Assembly: GCA_902761345.1 (NCBI GenBank)
Contig: CACWKD010000018.1
Span: 1-36,008, forward strand
Origin: an uncultured Ruminococcus sp.
Lineage (GTDB): Bacteria; Bacillota; Clostridia; Oscillospirales; Acutalibacteraceae
Length of the DNA stretch: 36,008 bases
Direction of reading: 5' to 3'
Numbering within the stretch: the stretch's first letter is position 1; each line of letters starts with the position of its first letter. Below the pieces are notes generated by a model that was not told where the DNA came from, did no database searches, and saw nothing but the letters and a program-made list of their open reading frames with translations. Of the stretch, positions 7,442 to 17,800 are shown piece after piece. A program made the translations under genes and the position numbers.

Positions 7442-8134
7442 TTATTCTCCCTTACTATTGTAGACATATGTGGGGATTATTCCTGTTGAAGTATAATTAT
7501 TCCACGCCTTATGGAACGCACGAGTTGACCTGATAGCCAAAGCGCCAAAAAGCAATATCAACACTCCGCCTAATTGTCCCTCGGCATATAACATATAACA
7601 TACGTTGAATACTGCATAAGCAAATACTGCTACCGCACACCCTCTGTTAAATCCAAGGTGTATTCCCAGATTAAGTCCGAGGATAAGGATTACATCAACA
7701 AGCAAATAGGGCTGCTCGAGAATCAAAAGCATCAGCAGATTAAACACTACGACAACATAAAGTCCTATCCAAGTCACTTTCCAAATTTGTCTGATCTTCT
7801 CCATAGCGGGTATTTTAATAAACTCGCTTTTTTTCATCAGACCCATTGGCGGATAATATTGAGGTACAGGCGGCTGTCCATATTGCTGCCCCGGGTAATT
7901 ATTCATATTTTGTTGTTGGTACGGATCGGGTGTATATTGCTGCGCAGGCTGCTGATATTGATATTCATTGCCTGTATTCGGCACAGATGTTTGCGGCATT
8001 GTATAGGTATTGCCGCCGCTCTGCCCGTTAAATCCCATACTGCCCTGTTCAATATTAGTTTCCTCCGCATAACCGCAGTACGGGCATAACTGTTGCTCTG
8101 CCGTAAAATGCATACCGCATCGTTTACATATCAT
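7442..8134 (-). CDS. Zinc-ribbon membrane protein with Gln/Pro/Tyr-rich linker
   Basis: 230 residues. The N-terminus has a zinc ribbon, CKRC-12 residues-CPYC. A ~75-residue low-complexity linker rich in Gln, Pro, Tyr and Asn follows, then KKSEFIKIPAMEKIRQIWKV and about four hydrophobic segments, with Arg/Lys residues after the last. The layout suggests a cytoplasmic zinc ribbon tethered to a small membrane domain. GAGGAGGG before the ATG is a strong ribosome site. Its last codons carry the ribosome site of fkbH and the two starts are 2 bases apart, so they are translationally coupled. The family is unknown to me; position suggests an accessory role in the modification machine. Confidence 0.72.
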   Translation of the reverse strand: MICKRCGMHFTAEQQLCPYCGYAEETNIEQGSMGFNGQSGGNTYTMPQTSVPNTGNEYQYQQPAQQYTPDPYQQQNMNNYPGQQYGQPPVPQYYPPMGLMKKSEFIKIPAMEKIRQIWKVTWIGLYVVVVFNLLMLLILEQPYLLVDVILILGLNLGIHLGFNRGCAVAVFAYAVFNVCYMLYAEGQLGGVLILLFGALAIRSTRAFHKAWNNYTSTGIIPTYVYNSKGE

Positions 8135-8175
8135 ATTATTATCCCTCCTCTATTTGATTGGACTTGCACAGCTTA

Positions 8176-8202
8176 ATTATAGAGTGTAAAGTAGAGTGTA
8201 AA
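8176..8202 (-). promoter_or_regulatory. Possible internal promoter for zinc ribbon-fkbH-acp
   Basis: On the minus strand TATAAT (8176-8181) is preceded by TTTACA (8197-8202) at a short 15-base spacing inside a direct repeat of TTTACACTCTA. It lies about 35 bases before the zinc-ribbon gene start. The short spacing makes it uncertain. Confidence 0.35.
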
Positions 8203-8300
8203 GTTATCGTTTCATACTGTCCGCTGATCTTAGATACTTCACTTTATAACTAAGCTAACAACTCCGCATTCATAGCTCCTAATTAAAAAACTCCAAACTT
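8180..8300. repeat. Intergenic repeat element, copy 2
   Basis: Non-coding stretch just behind the DHHW gene stop. It shares AGCTAACAACTCC (8253-8265) and the flanking AAAAAACTCC pattern with copy 1, and starts with a duplicated GAGTGTAAAGT. The ends are imperfectly inverted. Confidence 0.55.
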
Positions 8301-8303
8301 CGA

Positions 8304-9935
8304 TCAATAATAATCTTCCTCGCCGTACTCGTCATCTCCGTTGTAATATTCATCGTCGTTGTTATCCTCGTAATTGTTGTCCTCATAGGTATTATCATCA
8401 TTAGTCATCTCGGGTTTTTCCGGTTCTGATGATGTTTCCTCCTCGGGCAGTTCGGGCAATTCGGGATCTTCCTCTTCTTCTTCAGGCGTATAGCCGCTCT
8501 GAGTACGGAGATTTTCGAGATTATCCGCATTAGTTCCTACTGCCGAATAGGTACACATAGTAAACAGCAAGTCTGTTACTCTCTTGTCCTGACAGAAGTC
8601 AACAAGGTTAAGTTCAAAATATCTCATATCTACAACGAATATCTCTTCAAACGAACTTGTATAGAAAGGTATCTCTGCATTTCCGTAGCTGTCCTTTACT
8701 ACACAAAGACGTCTGCCGTTTTTAACATCTGTCGTAATGTGGCACACATAGCCGTCGCCGCCCATATATGTCATATAAAGACTGCTTGTATCGCCGACAT
8801 ACTGTAAAAGCTCGCCCTCGTGACTAAACGAATAACTCTGAGTATAATATTCTGTACGATAGTTATTCTTTGGCTTGTAATAAACGAAGTCCTCGGGATC
8901 GTTTAAGAGATCTGCATTATTATCCGAGAAATTGTACATCGTACCAACATAGCCCGGAATAGACTCCTTAGTATATTTTGAAATATCTGCAAACGGAACA
9001 CCTGCCACATCTGCGAAATCCTTTGCGGCATAGTATGCGCCAAGCGACATCCAGTGATGGTCTGTTCTTGTGTATATATTTTCGTTTACATGGTCTGCAA
9101 GGGTCGGGCAAATATTTATACCCTTAACATTGTTGAGCATACCGTTTATCTTCTTAATGTCATCTTCCTGACTTGCATTGTAATCGCTGAAGTTTTTCGG
9201 AGTATAGAACTCACTCGGGGTGGGGTCTATCATTGAGTAAACACGCACTCCCGGCAGATCGTTTGCAAAGTCGTTGAGAGCCGTTGCATAAACCTGACCC
9301 GAACCGCCGCCGTACATTGACATAGCACGATAATGTCCGTCCTGATATACTACGATAGTACCGTTAGTAAACACGCCGTCTGCGATCTCCTGACCCTTTG
9401 GCTTTGGCTTTTCGGTGTCGGTGTCCTTATCGCTTCCGTTCTTAGATGAATTATTATTCTTGTTGTTTGTACTGCCTGACGCAGCCGCTTTGCTGTTATC
9501 GGCTGTCTTGCTTTCAGCGGCTGTATTATCGGGTTGTGCGTCGTCTGCATCGTCGTTATCGTTTACAACATACATCTGACCCGAAACCTGAACGTTGTTA
9601 TATTTAATTCCAAGGAAATTTGTTAGCTGACTTCCTGCCTGTTTCAGAGTATCACGGAAAGGCACGGTATCGTCAAAGTAATTTGCAACAGCCGCCGTAT
9701 ACTCTCCGCTGAAATAGCTTTTCCAGCTGAATTCGGGGAATGTCGCAAGCTCTCTTTTTTCGAGCATAGAAATTGTAGATCTCGGCATTACAAGCATACA
9801 TACAACGATTGCCGTATAAACGGGCACAATAACCGAAACAGACAACAGTCTGAACCAAAACCTTGTATCGCTTTTACCTTTATTCTCAAGGTACTGAGGG
9901 TCATTGCTTTTCTTGTTCTTAGATGAGTTAGCCAT
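8304..9935 (-). CDS. DHHW family / AlgX-AlgJ-like SGNH surface protein
   Basis: 543 residues. A short basic cytoplasmic tail precedes one membrane helix (about residues 30-50), so this is a type II membrane protein with an external domain. The opening EKRELATFPEFSW and later YFDDTVPFRDTLK are typical of the AlgJ/AlgX/DHHW group. A Ser/Asn/Asp-rich linker interrupts it (~residues 125-180). The catalytic-type motif TDHHWMSLGAYYAA and a late KDSYGNAEIPF stretch match the family's SGNH-like active site. The last ~60 residues are highly acidic and Tyr-rich. In alginate and Dlt-type systems this partner completes acyl transfer to the exported polymer after the MBOAT step. AAAGGAG precedes the ATG; the MBOAT stop is 18 bases upstream, so they form an operon. 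Confidence 0.87.
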   Translation of the reverse strand: MANSSKNKKSNDPQYLENKGKSDTRFWFRLLSVSVIVPVYTAIVVCMLVMPRSTISMLEKRELATFPEFSWKSYFSGEYTAAVANYFDDTVPFRDTLKQAGSQLTNFLGIKYNNVQVSGQMYVVNDNDDADDAQPDNTAAESKTADNSKAAASGSTNNKNNNSSKNGSDKDTDTEKPKPKGQEIADGVFTNGTIVVYQDGHYRAMSMYGGGSGQVYATALNDFANDLPGVRVYSMIDPTPSEFYTPKNFSDYNASQEDDIKKINGMLNNVKGINICPTLADHVNENIYTRTDHHWMSLGAYYAAKDFADVAGVPFADISKYTKESIPGYVGTMYNFSDNNADLLNDPEDFVYYKPKNNYRTEYYTQSYSFSHEGELLQYVGDTSSLYMTYMGGDGYVCHITTDVKNGRRLCVVKDSYGNAEIPFYTSSFEEIFVVDMRYFELNLVDFCQDKRVTDLLFTMCTYSAVGTNADNLENLRTQSGYTPEEEEEDPELPELPEEETSSEPEKPEMTNDDNTYEDNNYEDNNDDEYYNGDDEYGEEDYY

Positions 9936-9953
9936 TTGAGAATACTCCTTTCG

Positions 9954-11357
9954 TTAAAATCTGAAGTATAGGAACGGGTTGCTTGTTGCGTCCACAAGAA
10001 GCAGACTGCATATTATAAGAAGTCCAAGACAATATACCATTTTAAGCACCTGTCCTACTGCGATCGAACCTTTTGTTTTATCAAACTTCTTGTTTATAAA
10101 TGCGCCGACAGGGAAACAAGCTATCAAAGCCGCTGCAAGCAGGAAACAGTTGTTTACCATACTTGTTGTGGTAATGGTGTCTGTAAGCGCGTTGTGGTTT
10201 GCGCCGACAAGGTTTTTGAAGAAATCTCCAAGCTGCGAGAAATTTTCAAAGTAGAATATACCAAATCCCACTATAATAACTATCTTACTGTAAATATGTG
10301 TGATTACAGTCGGAATAGCTTTCATACGCTTTTTGCCCAAAAGCTGTTCTATCAGTATAAACATTCCAAAGTACAGACCCCAGATAATATAGTTCCACGA
10401 AGCGCCGTGCCACATACCTGTACAGAACCATACAAGGAAGAGATTGAGATACTTATGTCTTTTGCCGCCTATCGGAACATACAAAAGATAATCTCTGAAG
10501 AACGAGCCGAGGGAAATATGCCACCTTTGCCAGAATTCTGCAATATTTCTGCACATAAACGGGTGGCGGAAGTTCTCGTCAAAGTGGAACCCGAATATTC
10601 TGCCAAGTCCTATTGCCATATCGGAGTAACCGCTGAAATCAAAGAACACATAAAGCGCATACACAATTACGGTGTACCAAGTACCGAAAACAGACAATCC
10701 CGTAATATCGTCTGTAAAGAAGTTTTCCACTATTACCCAAAGGTTATTTGCAAGAATAACTTTCTTTGCAAGGCCTATCATAAATCTGCACGCACCGTCG
10801 CTTAAATCGGCAACGGTAGTTTTTCTGCTGTCGATCTCGTTTTCGATAACGCTGTACCTTACGATAGGACCTGCGATAAGCTGCGGAAACAGTGAAACAA
10901 ACAAAAGGAACTTAAAATAGCTCTTCTGAACCTTCACCTGATCCCAGTAGCAGTCAAGTATATAGGAAAGGATCTGGAATGTGTAAAAGCTTATTCCTAT
11001 CGGGAGAGTGATATTCGGAACAGGTATATTTACTCCGGGAATAAGATTTATGTTTTCCACAATAAAGCCTAAATATTTGAACACCATCAGCATACCTAAG
11101 CTGAACACAAGCGAACCTGCCACGGCAAGCTTGCCGAGTTTATCCTGCCTGTGCTTATCTATCGCCAGTCCCAAAAACCAGTTTACTATCGTGCTGAGTA
11201 TCAGCAGCAAAACGACTGTGGGTTCTCCCCAAGCATAAAATATAAGCGAAAATATTATAAGCACAGCGTTTTTGTACTTAATATTTTTAAACGCAAAATA
11301 TGCTATAAGACAAGCAGGAAGAAAGATATACAAAAAAAACAAGTCAGCAAAAACCAT
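9954..11357 (-). CDS. MBOAT family O-acyltransferase (AlgI/DltB-like)
   Basis: 467 residues from the ATG at 11357, the usual AlgI/DltB size, with about ten or more membrane segments. A longer frame opening at 11468 is rejected: it would begin upstream of the promoter at 11437-11465, while AGAGGA precedes 11357. The core includes LPIGISFYTFQILSYILDCY, QLIAGPIVRY, FFDFSGYSDMAIGLGRIFG and FWQRWHISLGSFFRDYLLYV, and the invariant MBOAT histidine lies in GMWHGASWNY. The family takes acyl groups from a cytoplasmic thioester carrier across the membrane to extracellular polysaccharide or teichoic acid. As first gene of the operon, with DHHW directly behind and FkbH and ACP further on, it should move the acyl group made by those two. 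Confidence 0.92.
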   Translation of the reverse strand: MVFADLFFLYIFLPACLIAYFAFKNIKYKNAVLIIFSLIFYAWGEPTVVLLLILSTIVNWFLGLAIDKHRQDKLGKLAVAGSLVFSLGMLMVFKYLGFIVENINLIPGVNIPVPNITLPIGISFYTFQILSYILDCYWDQVKVQKSYFKFLLFVSLFPQLIAGPIVRYSVIENEIDSRKTTVADLSDGACRFMIGLAKKVILANNLWVIVENFFTDDITGLSVFGTWYTVIVYALYVFFDFSGYSDMAIGLGRIFGFHFDENFRHPFMCRNIAEFWQRWHISLGSFFRDYLLYVPIGGKRHKYLNLFLVWFCTGMWHGASWNYIIWGLYFGMFILIEQLLGKKRMKAIPTVITHIYSKIVIIVGFGIFYFENFSQLGDFFKNLVGANHNALTDTITTTSMVNNCFLLAAALIACFPVGAFINKKFDKTKGSIAVGQVLKMVYCLGLLIICSLLLVDATSNPFLYFRF

Positions 11358-11436
11358 ACAATTCCTCTTTTCTTTAACTTTATTATCTCTGAGGACAACA
11401 AACGTCAAATTATTATCCAAATTCAGACACTCTTTT

Positions 11437-11465
11437 ATTATAGTACATAATTCCGTAAAAAGCAA
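11437..11465 (-). promoter_or_regulatory. Promoter of the MBOAT-DHHW operon
   Basis: On the minus strand TTGCTT (11460-11465), a 17-base spacer and TATAAT (11437-11442). The transcript would begin near 11430, leaving a leader of about 70 bases. Confidence 0.75.
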
Positions 11466-11868
11466 CAAAAATGAAACATTTTCTTAAATACAAGTAAACG
11501 GCTTTTTATGTGATTTTTTTGATTAAAAACACAATAGATTTTTTACCTCGTTACAGCAATGTATTAATTATGAGTTTGTCGTATGACAGTCATATGACAA
11601 ATCCCTAAAGTAAAGTAAAGTAAATGAAAGTAAAGTAAATGAAAGTAAAGTAAATAAAAGTAAATGAAATAAAAGCAAAGCAAAGCAAAAAAAATCAAAC
11701 AAAAGCAAATGAAAGCAGAGCAGAGTAAACAGTGCGGAAGAACGGCAAGCAGGCAGCAACTCTTTTTTTGTAAGTTGGAAAAGACTTAATTTCTAAAAAA
11801 TATTGCAACTCAGACAACATTATGTTAATATATGATAAATAGTTTTATACAGAAAAGGAGTGTTATGT
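11466..11868. other. Divergent intergenic region between MBOAT operon and LRR gene
   Basis: About 400 bases without a credible gene. It holds the low-complexity AAGTA-type tract described separately and, at 11853-11860, the AAAGGAG site of the LRR gene. A possible plus-strand -10, TATGAT near 11831, has no clear -35 partner. Confidence 0.5.
11606..11727. repeat. AAGTA/AAGCA pentanucleotide-like low-complexity tract
   Basis: About 120 bases built of AAAGTA, AATGA and later AAGCA words (for example AGTAAAGTAAAGTAAATGA), drifting from GTAAA to GCAAA and GCAGA. It is purine-rich on the plus strand and lies 140-260 bases before the LRR gene start. Confidence 0.8.
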
Positions 11869-14800
11869 ATGAAATTCAAAAAATCGTGTGCTGTTATTCT
11901 TTCCGCACTTATTGTATCATCGGCTGTATTGCCGCCTATAAATGCAAGTGCGGCTGTTTCTGATACAGTGACAGTGTTCACCGATACAGTCCCCGATAAC
12001 TCGGGATACGGTATAAGCTATGTAAGTGTTACAAACGGCACGGCTCACATCTCCTTAAAGGCTGCCGATAAGTGTACTCTTTTGGTGGGTGCTTACGATG
12101 TGACAACAGAACAAATGCTTTTGTCGGAAAGTACCGCTGTCGAAAAAAGCGAAAACGATACTACAATTGACATAAGTCTTGATACCGACTTACTGCCCGC
12201 AAAGTTCGATATAAAGTGTTTTCTTTTATCGGAAGATAATTCTCCTCTCTGCGACAGCTATTACGTTGCAGATGTATTTGTTGAAAACGAACAGCAAATA
12301 ATACCCGACAAGATACCGCTAAGTCACACGGACGATAAATCCGACATAATAGCGTCGGGTTCGTGTGCGGACGATGACAGCGTACTTTGGGAACTGCATT
12401 CAAGCGGCTGCCTGTATCTCTACGGCAGTTCATATAATATGTATGAATACGACAGCGAAAACCGTCCGCCGTGGGCTAAGGATACTAAGCTTAACGATCA
12501 GGTGACAAATGTTATCGTTGAGGACGGAATGAACTGTATAACAAGTTACGCATTCTCGAAAATGAGCAATCTCAGATATGCTTATATAGCAGATACTGTT
12601 GATTTCATAGGCGATAGAGTTTTTGAACAGGATTACTTCCTACACGATGTAAGATTGCCGGAGGGCAGTCCTCAAATGGGCGAGGGCGTATTCTATTCCT
12701 GTCAAAAGCTTGACAATGTAAAAATACCCGATATGCTTATTCTGCCTGAGAACACGTTTGAATACTGTGACTCTCTTCAAAACGTAACTCTGCCCGACAG
12801 ACTTGGTATTATAGGAAAAAATGCCTTTGCACGCTGCCAAAATCTTGAAACTATCTCTCTCCCCGACAGCTTAGCGGTAATAGAAGACTACGCTTTTGAG
12901 TATTGTTATTCTCTATCCGAAATAAATCTGCCCTCATCTCTTGAAAGAATAGGCAAAGGCGGATTTAGTGACTGTATATCTCTTAAAGAAATAAGTTTTC
13001 CCGCAGCTCTCGACAAATTGGGAGATTATTCCTTCTATGGGTGTTCGGAACTGAGTAAATCAAGCTTTACCGATGACGCCATACTTTCGGAGATAGGCGA
13101 ATATGCGTTCGGCGATTGTATAGCTTTAGAGAGCTTTGCTGTTCCCGACAGCGTAACCTTTCTCGGTACGGGAGTATTTATGGAATGCAGTAATTTAAGC
13201 TCCGTAACGCTTTCCGGCAATACAAGCTTTCTGCCAAATTACCTCTTTGACAGCTGCAAGTCCTTAACATCGGTAATCGTTCCAAAGGGAGTAAAGGAAA
13301 TCGGATTGAATGCCTTTATAAACTGTTCATCTCTTGAAAGCGTTAGTCTGCCCGATGATCTGGAAACCTTAGGTACGGGAGTATTCCGCCATTGCAGCTC
13401 TCTTGACAATGTTATTATTCCCGACACCGTTACAAATATTGACGCTTATGTTTTTTACGACTGCCAGAGTTTGTCTTATGTATCGCTCCCCGACGATCTT
13501 ACTGTAATAGGCAGAGTATTTGTAAGGTGTCCGTCATTAAAGACTGTAATTCTCCCCTCTAAGCTTGAACGTATAGATACAGAAGCTTTCTTGCAGTGCG
13601 GTATTGAGTATATCGCAATACCCGAGAGTGTAAAGATAATCGATTCGTATGCTTTTTCAAAATGCGATAACCTTAAAGCCGTTAAGCTGCCACGCTCTCT
13701 TATAAAAGTAATAGATCACGCATTCAGCGAAAGCAATAACATAGAAGATGTATATTACAGCGGTAACAGTGACGAATGGGATAACATCAAATTCGGCACA
13801 GATCACGGCAGTCTGCGTTCTGCAAAGCTGCACCTTAACAGCAACTATGAATTTATTTCGTCTAATCACTATCTCGATGAAACCAACCCCCTTGACAACT
13901 GCTCATGGGACTGTGGCAGCAACGCAAAGGCTGTACTGTACGAAAGCGGTACGCTGTATATTATCGGCGACGGCAGTATGTACGACTATACCTCCGACAA
14001 TATCCCGTGGCTTGATATGTCCGACAAGATCGAGCGTGTTGTTATTGAGGACGGCATTACATATATAGGTGCAAACGCTTTCAGACACCTTGCGTCTTTG
14101 AACTCCGTCTACATCGGCAGAAACGTCAAAAGTATCGGTGAAACAGCTTTTTCCGATACTGCTCTTGAAACGGTATATGTACCAAAAAATGTTAAAACAC
14201 TTCGAGAGGGAGTTTTTTCAAGCTGTAAAAACCTTACATACGCAGAAATAAAGAGTGCAGACGCCATAGCAGACAAACTTTTTTATAACTGCCCCTCTCT
14301 TACTTACGTATATCTGCCCGAAAACGCTGCGTCTATCGGTAAAAATGCCTTTTCACGCTGTTCGGCTCTGGTTAATATCAATCTGCCTGCAAACCTTACC
14401 TCTATATCCGAGGGAGCTTTTTCCGAATGCAGCAAGCTTGACAATATAGTATTGCCCCGCGGAACTTCCGAGGTAGGGCAAAATGCTTTCCAAAACTGCG
14501 AGGGTATGCAAAAGATAGAAATAGCTGTCGGTACAAATAATATCAGACAAAATGCTTTTGATGGCTGTGAGGAGCTTAAACACGTTTACTATCCTATGTC
14601 GGAAGTATATTGGGGTTACATCAATATCGAAAGCGGAAACGATACTCTGCTGTCGGCAGAACTTCACTGCGAAATGACGCTTGAGGACTCTATGTACGGT
14701 CATACCAATCAGGATACTCCGCCCTCCGAGAGCGGTACGATAAGCTGGGGCAACTCGTGGGAGCTTTACGAGGACGGCACACTCTATATCTACGGCAACG

Positions 14801-17800
14801 CAGGAAGCGCCGCAATACCCGATTATCAGCCCGATAAGGATATCTACGCACCGTGGTATGATCACAAGGACAAAATAAAGGGAGTAGTCATAGAGTCGGG
14901 TATTAAGAAAATCGGCAGAAGTTCCTTTTACGGACTTGATAATGTAACGTATGTTCACATCGGTTCGGGTGTGGAAACACTATCCCCGTACTGCTTTGCA
15001 AAATGTACGTCTTTGGAAAATATCGAACTGCCCTCTAAAATAACCACTATCCCTGCAAACGCTTTTGAGGGCTGTACTGCTCTTACTGCTATAAACGCAT
15101 ACAATGTAACTATGGTACAAAACGAGGCTTTCAAGAACTGTAAGAAGCTTTACAATGTAAACCTCAGTTCATCTCTTACAAGCCTTGGAAAATCCGTATT
15201 CTACAACTGCACAAACCTTTTATATTTAGACATACCCGATACATTAGCTATGGCAGGAGAGGACTGTTTCTATAATACTGCGTGGTTTGATACTCTCGAC
15301 AAGGAGTTTAATATTATAGGAAACGGAATTCTTATCAAATACAACTCCGATACGGAAAATTTTAAAGAAATTATCTATATCCCCGACGGAGTATTAAGCA
15401 TAGCGTCAAAGGCATTTACAGACTTTTACGGAATTGAGGCTGTTCAGATACCTGCAAGCGTAAAGACAATAAACGCAAATGCTTTTGATATATTTGAACT
15501 TGACAGTATTTATTATCTCAGCTCAAAGTCGGATTGGGATAAAATCTCGATTGCGACAGATAACGATATAATCACAAATTGTAAAAACATCTATTATAAC
15601 ACCTACTATTCAAAGGAAAGCGGCACAAGTCACGAAACGGAAGTTTCCGCTCTGCTTGAAAAAGGAACTTGCGGCGAAAATCTCGTATGGGAAATGTATT
15701 CAAGCGGCAGACTGTATATTTACGGCACGGGTACTATGGACGATTACAGTCTTTCATACAACACGCTAAAATTACCGCCGTGGTACGAGAAATACACAAA
15801 TTCCGATAAAGAAATTACAGAAATAGTTATCGAAACAGGTGTGGAGAGTATAGGCAGCAGTGCGTTTGCACAGTGCGGCAAGTGTACAAATGTAACTATA
15901 CCCGACACAGTAGAAAAAATCGGAGAAAGTGCATTTGCATACTGTACATCTCTTACGGAAGTGGTACTGCCTGAAAGAGATATGGATCTCGGCAACTTTA
16001 TATTCAGGGGCTGCACATCGCTTGCAAAGCTTGATCTTTCTTACATAACAAGATACGGAAAAAATATGTTTAACGGCTGCGGCAATCTCAGCGAGGTACA
16101 GCTTAATTCAACCGCTGCAAAGATACCCGATTATATGTTTGCAGGTTCGGGACTGTCGTACTTTACTATCCCCTCGAATTTTACTGCTATCGGTAAATAT
16201 GCGTTCAGCGAATGCACAAATCTTTCCTATGTAAATATCCCCTCAACCGTTACGGAAATCGGTGAGTATGCTTTTGCAGATTGTACTGAACTGTCATTTG
16301 GCTTTGACGGCGGCGATACTACCCTTACGATCGGTGAACACGCTTTTATGAACACTAAAAGATCGGGTGCGATAGTACTCACCCGTGACACAAATATCGG
16401 AAATTACGCTTTTGAAAATTGTTCCGAATTAACATCGGTAGTATTTCACAGAGGAAAAATAAATGTCGGCAGCCACGCATTTAACAAATGTACGCTTCTG
16501 TCAAATGTAACCTTCTCCGAAAACGCAGAATACAGCTTTGCCGGCTACACCTTTAACGGCTGCAAATCCTTTACCAAGGTTGTAATACCCGCTTCTATGA
16601 AAACTGTACCTATGGGACTGTTCTCTGGCGATAAAGGCGGCAATACAAGCTATATCGAAAAAATCACTATCTCGGACGGAGTAACGGCAATAGACGACAA
16701 TGCGCTTTTCAGATGCACTCATCTTAATTCTATCGAGATACCCGACAGCGTTACATATATCGGAAGCTTCGCATTCGGTTACTGTTCCTCGCTTACAAAA
16801 ATTACACTTCCGAAAAACATCTCAAAGATAGCCGATAATTCATTTTATAACTGCAAAAAACTTGAAAGCGTTGTTATTCCCGATAATGTGAGGGAAATCG
16901 GTACTTCCGCATTTTCAGGGTGCGAACTTCTTGCAGACATTACGCTGCCTGAAGAACTGCAAAAAATCGGAAATAATGCTTTCTCAGGCTGCGGCATTTC
17001 CAATACCGAGAGAATCTTTAAAATTGAGATACCCGACAGCGTTACAGAAATCGGCGGCGGAGCATTTATGAACACCTCAATTTCATCTGTATCGCTGCCG
17101 TCACAAATCACAAGAATAGAAGAGTACACTTTTGCGGACTGTAATAACCTCAGAAGCATGAGATTGCACGAGGGTGTTGAATATATAGGGGATTACGCTT
17201 TCAATAAATGCGGCAGTCTTAAATATATACAGATACCTAAAACCATTACGCAAATCGGATATTGTGCGACATATCAAAACGCTGCTTTGACAGATGTATA
17301 TTATACCGGTACAAAAGAGCAGTGGAAAAAGATAGATATTGATGAAACGTGGTTTACATCAGTTTATGATCCGGTAAGCGGTGAACATAATTGCAGCAAT
17401 GCTCCTATCATATACAATTCAAAGAAGCATTACGGCTCACCTATGCCGACTGTGTTTGTTACTATTTCGGGGGCTGCGTCTAATTCTGTTGTTTCAAATT
17501 CACAGCCGACTGTAACTATTAAAGACCTCAGACCCGATACTCAGTATGTACTGTTTGCGGTTTATGACAGCGGGTCACCTCTCACCGAAAAAGGCAACCT
17601 CTTTTATATAGACCAGCAAAAATCCGACAGCAGCGGCGAAATTAAAATCGATGATAACTTTACAGATTCTGTTGTTATTGTTGCGGTAGGACAGCGACCC
17701 GATAAGGAAATTTCGACAGATAAAATAATATCTTCTGCCGACTGCGCTGTTATAAAGCCTGCTGCCGATGAAAATCCCTCGTTTGAGGCAAATTCCGCAA

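Noticed and set aside
11568..11759. Minus-strand ORF of Leu/Phe repeats
   Set aside because: It is a translation artefact of the AAGTA/AAGCA tract with no ribosome site.
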